64,000 nt of DNA from Colocasia esculenta (Eukaryota; Streptophyta; Magnoliopsida; Alismatales; Araceae): contig JACBKR010001264.1 in NCBI GenBank assembly GCA_014218235.1, forward strand, positions 1,426,001 to 1,490,000, in the 5' to 3' direction. Shown piece after piece: positions 23,901-36,839 of the stretch (its first letter is position 1; every line of letters starts with the position of its first letter). A model generated the notes under the pieces. It worked only from the letters and a program-made list of their open reading frames with translations. It was not told where the DNA came from and did no database searches. Both the position numbers and the translations under genes were made by a program.

Positions 23901-24393
23901 TGTTTATGTTAATCGTCGATTAACTTTGGTTAAAGTAAGTTGAATGTGGTTTGACTAGCTGTATGGCCAGTAAGACCCTTTGAGGTTGAGGTCTCTTCGG
24001 TTTATACTGTTGTGGTTTCTAGGTGGCCCCTACTGAGCCTGTGACTTGTTGAAGCTCACTCCCCTACAGCTGGCTTGAGGAGGCATTGTGACAGACTTGT
24101 ACCACCAGCAGTTGTGTTGTATTAGTGTTGTGTGAGCTTGTGCTCCCTCGGGGTATGCCCTAGATAGTTGTACTTTTTATTTGGACATGTAATAATGTAG
24201 TGGGATAGTTGTACAAATATGTGAACAGATATGAGCACATGTACTTTCTTGTGTCTTATACTGTTGTGGTTTGTCTTTTATAATATTCTTCATGGACATG
24301 TGTGTGAGATATCCCTTGCGATACTTTGGTCCATTCGCGGGAGGCAGATCTGGATATGGTGCCTTATTGGTCATAAATACCCGGTCCGTCACA
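20950..24393 (+). repeat. 3' LTR of the large-LTR element
   Basis: A 3444-bp uninterrupted LTR, beginning TGTAACGTCGC and ending CCGTCACA. It is the reference against which the split 5' LTR (4971) and the solo LTR at 27121 were recognised. It contains many GT-rich, low-complexity stretches but no gene. Confidence 0.9.
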
Positions 24394-25025
24394 TCCTTGT
24401 GCCACCCAAGAAGCTAGACATTCACGGCCCTCTTTTGGCAGATCCTCACACATATCAGAGCATTGTTGGTGCCCTCCAATGCATCACTCTAATGGGACTT
24501 GATGTTGCTTTCTCTGTGAATCAAGTCTGGCCGTGAAACGTATCCTCCGCTTTCTCAAGGACACTATCGACCTGATCTTAGTTTTTCATCCCGAGCCATT
24601 CTAGGTCAATGCATTTACGATGCGGATTGGGCCGATTTTCCAATTGATCGACGTTCCACCAATGACTTTTGTGTCTTTTGACCATAATTTGGTCTCATGG
24701 GGAGTAAATAAACAACCAACTATAGTTCGGTCCTCAAATGCTTAGCCCACATCATTATTGAGCTTCTTTGGCTTTGTTCTCGCTTCATGGACTTCTTCAT
24801 CGATCCACCATCCACCGTCTAGTGCGCATATAACCTTGTGTTCCACTCTCTCATTAAATACATTGAGGTGGACTACCACTATGTGCGGGAGCTTTGTCTC
24901 GCAGAAGCTGCTCAACTTCGAAGTACATCTCCTCTATTGATCAAGTGGGTGACATTTTCACCAAGGGCCTCCATCCACATCGACTCCAATATCTCCAAGG
25001 CAAGCATAGGCGGACCTATATAATA
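24394..25025 (+). pseudogene. Ty1/copia RT-RNase H remnant, right part
   Basis: After the insertion site the copia reading resumes with a frame change: KKLDIHGPLLADPHTYQS and IVGALQ, a DADWADFPIDRRSTND RNase H segment in a different frame near 24610-24680, the KYIEVDYHYVREL motif near 24850-24890, and the C-terminal SSIDQVGDIFTKGLHPHRLQ near 24930-25000. Several stops and frameshifts break it up. It is the end of a copia Pol, whose left part is at 4895-4970. Confidence 0.8.
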
Positions 25026-25363
25026 TCTAATGGGGACACATGACTGCACTGGATTTCTAAAATTTCATTAAAGGGTTCAAAAATTTTCATTATATTAACT
25101 TTGGTTAGAAATTTTTTAGACCACTAAATTTTCAAAATAAATCTATGGGTACATCTTATTTGGTGGGATGACTCCATTGAATAAAATTCTTACGTCCGTT
25201 AAACATGCAGCTGAGTTTGGGAGGGGGGAGGGTAACGACGGATCTGGCACCCAATTATCCAACAACCATTTGGTGTCCCCACAATAACCTGATCAGCTTT
25301 GCACAACCTCCTGATGATTAAACACCATCCTGCTCTCTGTTGTACAAGGCGCATGGCAAGGAT
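25026..25363. other. AT-rich spacer
   Basis: No gene recognised. The word GGCGGACC near 25010, followed by AT-rich sequence, may be the end of another small DNA transposon; its partner end was not found. Confidence 0.4.
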
Positions 25364-25817
25364 GAGAAAGACTTTGTGCACTTCTCAAAGTGCAAAAATG
25401 TCATGTCATCTTGCACTTCTCCCCTCCCATTGGTGGAAAAGAGGAGAGAGATCCATGTGCAGTGGCGGAGCTAGGGGGGTCAACGGGGGGCAATTGCCCC
25501 CCCCCCCCCCCCCCCCCCTTATTTTTGTGTATATTTTTTTTCCTTCTTAATTTTTTTGCATAAAAATTCTCCTTATGTTGGGCATGTGAAGATGGCATGT
25601 GAAGATTTTTTTTAACTTTATTAATTGCCCCCCCTTGCATTGAGTACCCATCAACAATTATCTTATTAATTGCCCCCTTCTAAATTGCCCCCCCCCCTTC
25701 TAAATATTTCTGGCTCCGTCACTGTCCATGTGGCACCTTGATTCCCACCAATGGGAGAGAGGAAGTGTAAGATGATATGATATTTTTACACTTTGAGAAG
25801 TACACAAAGTCTTTCTC
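25364..25817. mobile_element. MITE of the GAGAAAGACTTTG family, split by an hAT-type insertion
   Basis: The left end GAGAAAGACTTTGTGCACTT is mirrored by TACACAAAGTCTTTCTC at the right end. Inner arms (CCCCTCCCATTGGTGG and CCACCAATGGGAG) also pair once the 265-bp insertion at 25460-25724 is removed, leaving an element of about 180 bp. It shares its ends with the MITE at 2625-2818. Confidence 0.82.
25460..25724. mobile_element. Non-autonomous hAT element (265 bp) nested in the MITE
   Basis: Terminal inverted repeats CAGTGGCGGAGC and GGCTCCGTCACTG are flanked by a perfect 8-bp target duplication, TCCATGTG (25452-25459 and 25725-25732). The CAG...CTG ends and 8-bp duplication are diagnostic of the hAT superfamily. 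A run of 22 C's lies at about 25497-25518. There is no coding capacity. Confidence 0.92.
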
Positions 25818-26617
25818 GGCCAGGATTATGCCACTTTATGCATCCATTCATAATCGCCAAACTAATGCTCGCAGGGATTGTGACTGTGTTTGAAACGTTT
25901 TTGAATATTTTCATATTATTGCAATTATACGTATCTGATTTTATGCTGTCAACATGTGGGAATATCATGAAAAGAGTTAATAATTGTAGAAAAAAAATTA
26001 AAGAAATTCTTTTACGTGAACTCATCAAGCCCATATGAAACTTAACCGAAAAATATGTCCATCTTTTCAGCACGTAAACCCAGCTTAAATAATGTTGAGA
26101 GTATAACAACAATCATATGTACATGTTCAGGGTCTCTTTGGCAATTTATGAAAATCAGGAGAACATATGCAACCAGACAGATAAAAGCAGTACTGATGCA
26201 CCTGTGAAAAGATATCCGAGATCAACATTTCTGTTATGCTGTGCCAATTGCCATGCCTTCACTTTTCATATTAGAAGCACCAAACATGGGCCTCGGCCCA
26301 TTCTGTTTTCTCCTCCACACGGCCCAAAGCAGAGCACGTCAACTTTTGGACGGGTCAATCGGCGTTCCTCTTGTCCAGTCCCGACCGTTTGGACTTGGTC
26401 ACCGGTTATTTGTCCGCTCCGGGGGCTACAAACTCGGATCCAAGTCCGAAAGTCTCGGTTGGTCCCGAGCCCGGGGGCAAAGATCCGACAGATCCGATGA
26501 GCCTTGCAAATATTAAATGATCAAGTACATACGTTAAAGTCAAGGACTTTTTTGTGTATATCTCTCTTAAACACTTCATTAAAAAATATATATTTTAGAT
26601 TTATATTTGTTACGGTA
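25818..26617. other. Unclassified intergenic DNA
   Basis: No gene recognised. From about 26280 to 26500 the composition becomes GC-rich, with GGGCCTCGGCCCATT-type and GAGCCCGGGGGC-type words, suggesting a fragment of a repeat or leader rather than a coding sequence. Confidence 0.4.
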
Positions 26618-27120
26618 TGTGTAACTGAGGTCGGCTCATGCCAAGGTGACCATTGAGGCAACCAACGCGAGATGTCTGAGCCGAGATGACTAAGTAGAGA
26701 GACCGATCCGAGATCCGCTTAGTTGACTCGGGACGCGTGCTCTGAGGTTCCAACGATGTTGTCCGAGGACCTGCAAAGTCCACCGAGGGATCTCGACGGA
26801 AAGATACTCTGACGCTCAATTCAATATAGCTAGTTGAGAAAAATAGCTTAACCCAAAGAGTGGAATAACGTAGCTCGGTCTGAAGAGTGTCCGCCTCTTT
26901 TTAAAGGTTGATCTCTCGTGGAATCATTTAGATGACACTGCAAATCCTGCAACAGTTCTCCGTGATTGTCGTCAGATTGCGGTCGTAACCAGCATGTCAG
27001 ATCGTGCATATCGTAATCTTAATGACCACAATTAACAGACGCACAATCCTTAGCCATTATCTCGTCAATTAGTGCATCGGTCGTTACGCGAGCCACGTTT
27101 CAGGAATCTCGCAGACATGT
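26618..27120. repeat. LTR-like repeat, left part, split by the solo LTR
   Basis: Beginning TGTGTAACTGAGGTCGGC, this CCGAG-rich sequence is interrupted at 27120 by the 5-bp duplication CATGT and appears to resume at 41391 with CATGTCGTGCTCC..., which carries similar GTCGGCC/AACCGACC words to about 41665. This would be a solo LTR of about 0.8 kb. No target duplication of its own was found, so the call is tentative. Confidence 0.45.
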
Positions 27121-29691
27121 TGTGACGGACTGGGATACTTATACCCAATAAGGCTCCATATCCAGATCCGCCTCCCGCGAACGGACCGAAGTCTCACAAG
27201 GGATATCTCACACACGTGTCCAGTAAGAGTATAAAAGACAACTACACAGTATAGAACACAAGAAAGTACATGTGCTTATATCTGTTCACAAATTTGTACA
27301 ACTGTCTCAATACATTAATACATGTCTAATTTAAAAGAGTACAACTACCTGGGGCATATCCCGAGGGAGCACAAGCTCACACAACTGAACTAACACTACT
27401 ACACTACTGCTGGTGGTACAAGTCCGACACAATGCCGCTGCAAGCCAAACACACGGAAAACCCTGAAAAGAATGTAGGGGAGTGAGCCTCAACAAGTCAC
27501 TGGCTCAGCAGGGGCTACGCAAAAACAACACCGAAACCACAAACACCTCAACCCCAAAGGGTCTCACTGGTAACACCAATAGCCAAACTATTCATGCTCA
27601 CATCATAACAATAAATAACAATTAAACATAATCATGATAATAAACATAAAGTCCTCGGAAGGAAAGTAGGACTACATGACTAATATAATATCATTAGTCA
27701 GCCCAACTATTAAAGTGCCTAAACCACAGTCTCACTGGCACACTGCTACAACAACTGGTTGCCTAAGCTATAAGCCACACAGGCAAGTCACTGCCTAGGC
27801 TGCAAGCTTCACAGACGAACCTCAAACACTTGAGTAACATGACTGCTAACAAAGAGTTGGTCCTTTATACTCCGAACCTTACTACGTCGGAAACTACACA
27901 CAAGGTAACAGGACTGACTACCACGAAGCCAATCCATCACATACTAAAACCATAATCGAAATCATATCCAAGAAGGGTAAAACACAACAAGTGGAAGGTC
28001 TCACACGGCCTCCACGGAGCACAGCTCTACTAAACCACAATACGCCTAGGCCATAAGCCTCATCGGCAAATTACCTACAAATGGTAACATAATTGGCAAT
28101 CACAACTAATTCACAATAAATTATAAACAAAGATCTACTTAAAACAGATATGATACAACAAGTGGCAGGTCAAACCACAAGACCTCCACAACACACGAGA
28201 GTCTGAAAAGGTTGGTACACAATGTACCACCACAAAACTACAAAGTAACCCACGAAGGGAACATGTACCTGCTACCTCAAGGTACCACAACACAAACACC
28301 TGAACACAAGGTACAAGTAGGTGATAAACACCACACTGAACCACAATTATATTGTACCTTTATTTAGGCACAATATTACAGGTAAAACCTCAACCGGCAA
28401 GTCACACAAACTACAATCGCAGTCACAACTGAGTCAACACCAGAGCACACATCGAACTGGTCAAACCTCGACCACGAGTCACAAACTCACGAACCACAAC
28501 CAGTGGCAAAGCACGAGTCAAGCCACAGCCAGAGCAGGCAAAGCACGAGTCAGAAAGAACGATGCCACCACACGGGAACGGTCTACTGGCTGATCAGGCC
28601 AGTATCCAACCCGAACAACACAACACAAGAACAACCTCTCAGCCTCGCAGTCACGGACGAAAGGTCCAACTGCCGCTCCACAAGGTAAAGCCAAACAACT
28701 GTGGGGACCAACCAACACCACACCTGCAGACACACAGCTGCAGGTCCATACCTGACACCTCTAGAGTCTCTGGCCAGAGCACCCTAAAGTGAGGCACTGG
28801 AAAACAGGACTAGCTGGGGACCAGTGTCGACTACTGGTGTGCGTACCCCTAACTACGAGCGCGCTACAAGCGACAAAAGAACAAACTCTGGAAAGTCGTT
28901 GTTCCACTGCTGTCTTTCCCTCAGCCGGACGTACAACTCAAACACAAGAGTGAGGGTGTCCAGGAAGACGACACAGACCTCGACGGTACCACACTGAACC
29001 GGGACAAATCCCGAGCACAACAAACACACGTGCCTGGCTCACAAAGAACCTGGGGTACCCGACTAGAGAGGCATTCCGGAATAGCCGCCGGACCACCACA
29101 CTCGGCTAGCACAAACCACGATACTTACATATATAGCCTTTACTTATAATTCACAATATACATGCGTTAGGATTAGCTTAACATCGGTCACCATATGACC
29201 CCAAAGCTATCCTACACCAATACATACCTGAACCACAAACTTGCCCATCATTGGTCACCTCATGACCTCCGTGGCAACACACACACCACTTAATACATAA
29301 ATCAATATAATATTATTCGAAGGACAACAACGAACCAGGGCTAGGTCCACACATGACCTTCACTGCCCAAACACCATAAAATCATGGCTAGGCTCACACA
29401 GGAACCTCACTGCCCAGTTACTACGACAAATCATAAGAATTACATTACGACAAAGTGTGTGGTATGCACACACCTAAACCACGTAGACAACACGTGTATA
29501 ATACACCAACCAGGTGCACCACACGTCAATCACGTAAACAACATGTCCAACACATGGACAACATGCACACATATATATTACACATTAATCACGTAAAGCA
29601 TGCCCATATTGTGAGCAACACGCTCTATAAGCGTAACAAGTGTACTGGCTCTCATCTGTCATTGCCATGCACACACAACCACACTACAAGA

Positions 29692-30160
29692 AAAAGCGCA
29701 TATAGAGACCGATTAGAGACCGAAATTTTCGGTCCCTATTTGGTCCCAAAATAGGGACCGAATGGAGACTGACAATTTCGGTCCCAAAATAGAGACCGAA
29801 TAATTTCGGTCCCTATTCGGTCCAATTCGGTCTCTATTTTTGGGACCGAATAATTTCGGTCCCTATTCGGTCCCTATTTTGGGACCGAATTGGGACCGAA
29901 ATATTCAGTCTCTATATTTGGGACCGAATAATTTCGGTCCCTATTCGGTCCCTAAATTTCGGTCCCTATTCGGTCCCAAAATAGGGACGAATAGGGACCG
30001 AAATTTTCGGTCTCTATATTTGGGACCGAATATTTTCAGTCCCTATTCAGTCCCTAGGGACCGAATAGGGACTGAAAATATTCGGTCTCTATATTTGGGA
30101 CTGAATAATTTTAGCTCATATTCGGTCCCTGAATAGGGACCGAATTGAGACTGACTTTTG
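29692..30160. mobile_element. CACTA transposon end with subterminal repeats (partner end not found)
   Basis: CACTACAAGAAAAAGCGCAT is the canonical CACTA-superfamily terminus. It is followed by about 460 bp of densely packed GGGACCGAA and TTCGGTCCC repeats in both orientations, the usual transposase-binding subterminal region. It interrupts the solo LTR right after CATGCACACACAACCA. I could not find a matching TTCTTGTAGTG terminus downstream, so the other end is deleted or replaced. Confidence 0.8.
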
Positions 30161-31150
30161 GTAATAAAATTTAGTTCGAAATTACCATAATTATCATAAA
30201 AATATGTTTATACCAAAAATGTGATATTGAGAATTTTTGATGCACGGTTAATGAGGTAAATATGATTTATCTACTTTTAGGATAATTTATACTTGATAAA
30301 TATTTTTTCAGGAAACTTTTAAATAAAAATTACCATAAACTTGTTTACGTAAGATTTAACATGCATCTAAATGTGAACATGTGTAAGTAGTGGTAGGTAT
30401 GTGTAAAAGTGTATATATTTATTAGTATATATATATATATATTATATGTGTGTGTGTGTGTGTGTTAATAAAAGAAAAGATAAAATAATGTCTAAAAGAT
30501 TATTAGGTATACTTACGTGTTTTAGCTAATACTCAGTCTTAGCTAGGCAAGTGTTCTTTGTGAATTGAAGGATTCTTATTCTTCTTCTTTTTTTTCTGAC
30601 TGTGTTTTGGAAATAGTACTAGTAGTGTCAACACATCTATCCAGTAGTGTTGACCTATCTATCTAGTAGTGTCAGTTAACATTATCTATCCAGTAGTGTC
30701 AACACTATCTATATATGCAGTACTAGTGTTGACCTATCCGTACTCATGTGTCAACACTATCTATATATCCAGTAGTACTGTCACCATTATCTATCCAGTA
30801 GTGTTGACCGATTTATCCCTTATAGCGTCGACCTATCCCTTCATAGTATCGACCAATACCTTGTAGAGAGTTGACACTTTCCTTCAGAGTGTCAACACTC
30901 TCTTCTATTCAGGTTGACACACTCTGTTAATTTTCAAATCAACTTATAACTGATCATGTCTCCAGTGACTTAATTATGTCGACACACCATATTCTAGGTC
31001 GAATAAAAAGCTCTTTTTTTCTTCCAGAATATGGAGAACAATATGGACCTTTCTCAAAATTTTAAAAAATTAATCTGAATTCTCAGGTCTACACACAACG
31101 AACTCACACTTTAATCGTATGTGTTGTTATCTATCGAAATTAGGGCTGTA
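30161..31150. other. AT-rich DNA with simple repeats
   Basis: Contains (TA)n at about 30425-30444, (GT)n at about 30447-30464 and, at 30618-30920, a loose array of GTGTCAACAC / CTATCCAGTAGTGTTGAC words with a period near 25-50 bp. It may be interior sequence of the truncated CACTA element. No gene. Confidence 0.5.
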
Positions 31151-31153
31151 AAT

Positions 31154-31680
31154 GTGTAACACCTTGATTTTGTTTATAAAAATACTTGGTCATTTGTGTA
31201 TAATACATGATGACGTTCCAATTAGTTCGAATATTACGCACACCTCCATTACTAAAATAAAGCTCGATAATAAACACACAAGAGGCCCATAAATTAATAA
31301 CCTAAATAATTAAAATTATGTTGATGCAAAAGGATTAAAATAGAAATATATTATATTAAAGAAATATATGGAATTTTATATATGTATATATATATATCAA
31401 TTATGGCACAATGATTACATAAGGTAATCACTTCATTCTGCGTAACTTGGGTTACGTAAGAACTGTAGTACGTGTTTAACCCAGGTGAAATCCTTTCGAA
31501 GATTTCATCGCCATTGTTCGTTGCAATCTCGCATGCGGATAAACCCCACCTTTAAACCCCGCCAATGATCCTTATCTTATCCTCCCGCACATACTGCTGC
31601 TGCTGTGCTTTGCTACTCCTACAACTGCTTTACTGTTACTACTGCTTTACTGCTGCTACTGCTTTGCTGTTGGTGATGCT
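31154..31680 (+). repeat. Possible LTR fragment
   Basis: Starts TGTAACACCTTGATTTTG, contains CACCTTTAAACCCCGCC (promoter-like) and a CTGCTGCTGCTG-rich leader, a combination common in plant gypsy LTRs. The end is obscured by the hAT-like sequence at 31685. No target duplication or second LTR was seen. Confidence 0.35.
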
Positions 31681-31684
31681 ATAT

Positions 31685-32460
31685 GCTTAGGACTGTTCAT
31701 TTCTCGGTCCAACCCGATAAACCGAACCGAACCGTTCGGTTCGGTTCAACTAACTAAAGTTCGGGTCAATGAACTGAATCAAACCGGTTTAATGGTAAAT
31801 AGTTCGGTTCGATTTTTTCTTCCTTAAAATTGTGCCGAACCGATTGAACCGAAACAACCCTAAAAAGCCCTAATCTGGTCACGCAGCCCTTCTCCCTCCC
31901 GGTCTCAGTTCGGCCTCTCCTCTTTCTTTGCTACACAGCGGAGTGTCGGAGCCCCTGCTCTTCGGCCTCTCCCATCGCCCCGAGCACGAGTAGTCGAGCC
32001 TCCTCTGCCAAGGTGGTCGTCGCCGTCCGTGCAACATTCTTGGACAACGTCGTCTTCTTCTTCGTCGGTGTCTTCGACATCTTCTAAAACCAGTAGAGAC
32101 TTTCGCCTGCTTTCTGGCTAAGTCGAAGACCAGACGTGTTGGTGCTGCAGGTGAGAGATCCCCAATCTATCGATTTTGAGTGGAGCATCGAGAATGCCCG
32201 AGCCATTGGCCTTTTTATTTCTATCGATTTTGAGTGGAAATCTGTTGTACTTCTGACTAGGGCTGTAAACGGATCCGGATAATATCCGGATCCGATCCGA
32301 ATTAGTATCCGATTAAGTCTATCCGTATCCGTTTAACAGATATCTGACGGAGCGAATTCGGATACGGATATTATCCGAATAATAAACGGAGCGGACGCGG
32401 AAATATAAGAGATCCGCTCTGTTTAAAATCCGATCCGAAACTAGATTAATACTGACCATT
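31685..32460 (+). mobile_element. Two abutting hAT-like element ends
   Basis: The first, about 31685-32255, opens with a block rich in CCGAACCGAACCG and ends in a GC-rich leader with a possible GCAG|GTGAGAG splice donor near 32150, the usual 5' part of a plant hAT transposon. The second, from about 32259 (TAGGGCTGTAAACGGATCC), has many inverted GGATCCGGAT / ATATCCG words. Neither shows a transposase or a matching right end. Confidence 0.5.
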
Positions 32461-33306
32461 AGATCTTACATATCTAATGGCTCATATCTAATATATAAAT
32501 ATACATATTTAAAACCACGTAACATGAACAATAAGAAAAACCTCATGAAACACACTGTGCTAATACTTGCACAGATTGGCGGCAGTATCGATTGCCGTCC
32601 ATTGGTTATAAATGGCAGCATCCCCTGCCGTTAATATCAAATAAACTCGATATTATGACTAAGCATCTGGCCGTTAATCTCCAACTGAAGAACCTGACGT
32701 CAATCGATGTTGACGCTAAGATCTTCAGCTCCCAGGTATACAAAACACACAGACCGGCCCAAGGCCAATCATACGAGCAACTTAGTCCTATAAACAATAA
32801 GAAAACAAGGGAAAACACTTCCCCTTACATCTGAATACTATAATTAAACTAAAGAAACAAGATCCAACGCTTGGATCGGTCAAACCACCCAATTTCCCCG
32901 GCATGGAGAATCTTTTCCCAAAAACTCAATTAACATACGATCTATGCAACAAAGCATGGCAAATTAACCAGGAGAAATCAGAGGGTCTAGTCCCTGCCTC
33001 AGAAATGCAATTAAACCTCGATAGAACCTCAAATTACACCAAACCCCCCAGGAGCTTCCCGCGAACACCGCCCTCCAATCCATCATTCCCCGCCTGATCT
33101 GCCGCTGCTGCGTGCATCACGGCCTTCCCACGTGCTCCCGTCGACCACCGGAAGTAGTGAAGAAGCACAAAGGTGAAGGTGGGGGAAGAAGAGAGGATAA
33201 AATGGGGAAAGAAGAAGGCTCGGATTACCTCTAAAAACACAGGCGCCTCAGGTTAACGTCAACCTCTGCGCCGCTAATCAAACCGTCCCAACTAGGCGTC
33301 CACAAC
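32461..33306 (-). other. Probable middle portion of the solo LTR
   Basis: No gene. Sequence continuing up to ACAAC at 33302-33306 joins, across the gag-only element, with 41113 onward, which runs to the solo LTR end at 41390. Similarity to the family LTR is weak here, so the left limit is uncertain. Confidence 0.45.
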
Positions 33307-36300
33307 TGTGACGGCCCTCGTCACACCGGTATGGTTATACCAACCCACGTCGGTATAGCGAGAGTCTCACAGTGGGACATTTACCCAACGATACAAACAG
33401 CTGAGATACACGCGAATATATATAACAGAGTAGCGGAAGTAAAAGAGAACTATCTCCATTCATTCATCATCCACATTAAACATACATGCAGTTTACAATT
33501 TGCAAAAAGGAACTAAAATTCACATGATTTAAATTGCTGAAATAGAGATACAAAATGTCCACATATTACATTCTTTTAATGATAGTTCTAATACAATGTC
33601 CAAGTACATACTAAGAAGTACACACAATCACAAGGATCTCAAAAGCTGGCTAGTCTCCACGCTCGGAGTTCGTCTCTGCTGCCTCCTCCGAGGGTACGGT
33701 GTCACCAACTAGACCTGTACGCCGAAGCAAGGAGTGAGTCCAGGGACTCAGCAAGCAACACTATGCATGATATACACGTACAAGTCCTAGTGGTTTCTAC
33801 AAGCACATATACAATTAGCAACACATAGCATGCTAGTCCATTTAAGTTTTCAACCTATCATGAAGATTCTACAATTTTATACATAATGCATGCTTTCAGA
33901 TTTCAAAAATATAACATTCACCTATCACATGGTCTCTAATCCATTCACTTATGAACTTAACCTATAAAGAACCAAACATGAGAGTTATCAACATGGACAA
34001 TTTACATACATGAACGGGAAACATAGCTAGCATGGATTCCACATCTTAAGTACCTACATAACTTTTTCACATGCTTTAGGTTGCTGATTTCGCATGGTTC
34101 CAAGACTATAAACCTACACATGAAAGCTACAATGTGGCATAGAACATAACATATGACAATCCATCATGCCACTTTGCACCATACTCATTAATTGTTCCTA
34201 ATCATGGATTCTAACACTTTGCACACATAAACATGGAATTGCTAATATGCATTTGCTGAATTATACGGTTTCAGATTTAGCCTCACATGATTTCAATACA
34301 CATTTTACACATCTAGAATTTCACATTTTCTTTTTACACAATTTCCTCTTTTCACATGGTTACACTTTACACATGCACATTCACATATCACTACACATTT
34401 ACACATGGTCACATACACTTTACACATTACACTTACACATATTTTAGGTGCCGTGACACATAGTCCAAACCACCAAAGAAGGACACATTCACATTCACAT
34501 AACACTTAGACACCATCTAGGCAATGCAATGGGACTCTTGGACTGCGCAGACCGGGAGAACAAGTCTCCACCCTAACCAGTGGTACTTGTCACCTCCAGG
34601 ATTTCCCCCTAATGCCTTAGGGTCACTTTACACAATGAACTTTCTCAGGGGGACTTTTCCCTGATACAGCTCCACTGCCTTCTCGGAAGCAGTATCACAT
34701 TGGCACAGTTTACACTTTTACACATTAACGTTTTACACATGGTTTTACACTTGGCACTCTTCATTTCATTCACACTTCTTACTTACATGAACACCTCTGT
34801 TTTCCTAACATGGTACTACAGAGTTTTCAATATTCAACACATAGTAAACACACCAATCATGCTGGTTTAAACAAAATAAAATCACATTACTAACATATGT
34901 ACGAATTATTCACAATTCACATGAAAACACGTAACTTTCTATTTACAGCTCCAAATAACCTGAAAATTTAACCACATGCTGTTTTCAGGTTCAAAATCAT
35001 ACCCTCAAATTTTTAGATTTTTCTGAGCTAAATAGGATTTACAGAAAATCAAACACCTAATTAGCATATTATTCACAACTTATGCTAACATGGGTCTAAC
35101 ACATTCGAAATTTACCCACTTACTGTTTTGCACAGAAAACACTAATGCATGATCTCAGAATACAACATCATCCTAATTCATACATCTACAAATCCGTTAC
35201 CACAACCATTTCTTTCATGCTTTCATTTTACCGAATCGAACTTTCTAGCAATTCACAAGTGTGCATGAATTACAAAAATTCAGAACATACATACATGTCC
35301 CACAATATTCATGAATAGACTGAAAACAAGACATTTAACTAATCCTAATCATGGAACATTAATTGCAAGAATTATCTACAAGTTATGCCCACAAGTTAAA
35401 GACACCATTTTTTTCCACATTCACCATCACACCACATTCATCACAACCACATGCACAAAATACATAGCTTATAGGATTACCATATATCCTCATCACGGAA
35501 ATCATAACGAAATTAACGTATAAGAGGGACAGAACAGCTCACTGTTCTGTCCTGAAGAACTAGACGGCAGTCTCTGGCCGCTGACTCAGAGTCAGCGGCA
35601 TGGTCGATGGATGCCAAGCTCATCACAGGCGTCCAGGGACCTTGCCGTTTACTCAGGTCTGTGCAGAAACACAGACCCGAGCTCTGAAAATTGGGTGAAA
35701 TGGAGGGTCTAGGACTCGAGGGAAATTCCATAAAAATTATAAAAACCTCCTAGACTCATACGGGGATACCATAGATAGGTCACTTGCCTCTCTAAAAATC
35801 CTCCAAGAGTTTTATGGCTCGAAGAAGATCTCCTTGGGCAGTCCCAAGAAGTTGCAGAAGCACCTCCAAGATCGCCTTCCTCCGAGCTCCTTGTTGATCT
35901 CCACGCCGAGGGGATGATGGGGAGGCCTTCCCCTTTACTTCAGCTCCCTCCTTGATGTAGAAGATCTCCAAAAACCAGCTTCAAGGGGTCGGATTTTAGG
36001 GGTTCAAACTGGGTTTTTCTCACAGAAAGCTCTAGGGTTTTCTCTCCTCTTCTCTCCTCTTGCAAGGGTGAAATGAGAAGAATGGGGAGAGCCATTTCGG
36101 GTTCAGACCTAAAGAGGGTCTCTCTCCCACTCACTAGGGTGATGGGACACCCTCAGAGCCGTTGGGGGACATCCCCCAATGGTTGCCATGCCTTGCTTCA
36201 GAAGACAGCAGCTCTGCTGCGCATGCAGGTCAGAGAAGTTGGCGTCCAGATCGCTGGACGCCGGAGCTAGTGTTGGCGTCCAGGGCTGGACGCTGACACT

Positions 36301-36566
36301 GGCTCAACGGCAGATTGACGCCAAAAGGTCTGCGGCCAGAACCCTAATTTATGCAGAAAACCATGCATACCAAGCTTCTATACATGCAATATGTACATGG
36401 TATTATATTCACACTATCATCATGCAATACATACATTATTTCGTTTAATATAAACACATGTACACGTATTTATACTATTTTAATATCCACGTAAATACGT
36501 ACATACTACTCAAACAATATACACACATAAATACGAAAAATACGACAGAAATTCGAGGGCCTTACA
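33307..36566 (-). repeat. 3' LTR of the gag-only element
   Basis: A 3260-bp LTR in minus orientation. It includes a stretch rich in TTTACACAT/CACATTT words at about 34290-34450 and 34720-34760, and is nearly identical to the partner LTR apart from many one-base indels. Confidence 0.92.
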
Positions 36567-36583
36567 CCCTCTCCCCCTTAAAG
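36567..36583 (-). other. Polypurine tract of the gag-only element
   Basis: The minus strand reads CTTTAAGGGGGAGAGGG directly before the 3' LTR, preceded by the conserved CTTCGAGGACGAAGTTT block. Confidence 0.88.
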
Positions 36584-36839
36584 AAACTTCGTCCTCGAAG
36601 TTAGAATGAACACTACTAAACAAAAGGGGATACTTCTTCTTCACACGGGGGACCGTACAGAGGGTACCTGATAGTTGCTGACTGCCACTTGTTTCTGCGG
36701 GTCTGGTACACCGTCTTCCTCTTGTCTTGCCGCTGGAAAGTCGCTGCCGGCCTCTTCTGCGAAGCCTTCTTCTCCTCTAGATACTGCTCCATTCTCCCTC
36801 CTGTCTGCAGGCTGCGCTGAGGGCCTCGTCTAGCGTGCG

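Larger units (their letters stand above)
4971..24393 (+). mobile_element. Ty3/gypsy-type LTR element with long LTRs and non-coding interior (LARD-like), with nested insertion
   Basis: The ends are TGTAACGTCGC and CCGTCACA, and the flanks show a perfect 5-bp target duplication, TCCTT (4966-4970 and 24394-24398). The 5' LTR spans 4971-18551 but contains a 10.1-kb chromovirus; without it the LTR is about 3.45 kb, matching the 3' LTR at 20950-24393. A primer binding site follows the 5' LTR. The 2.4-kb interior holds no gag or pol. An element with such proportions must have used proteins from a relative, as described for large retrotransposon derivatives. The family is probably gypsy, judging from the CGAGGACGACATTC block just before the 3' LTR, but this is inferred. 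Confidence 0.9.

Noticed and set aside
29840..30136. Repetitive open frame giving a Gly-Pro-Asn-Phe-rich peptide
   Set aside because: It is a by-product of the GGGACCGAA/TTCGGTCCC subterminal repeats of the CACTA end; the frame has no independent support.
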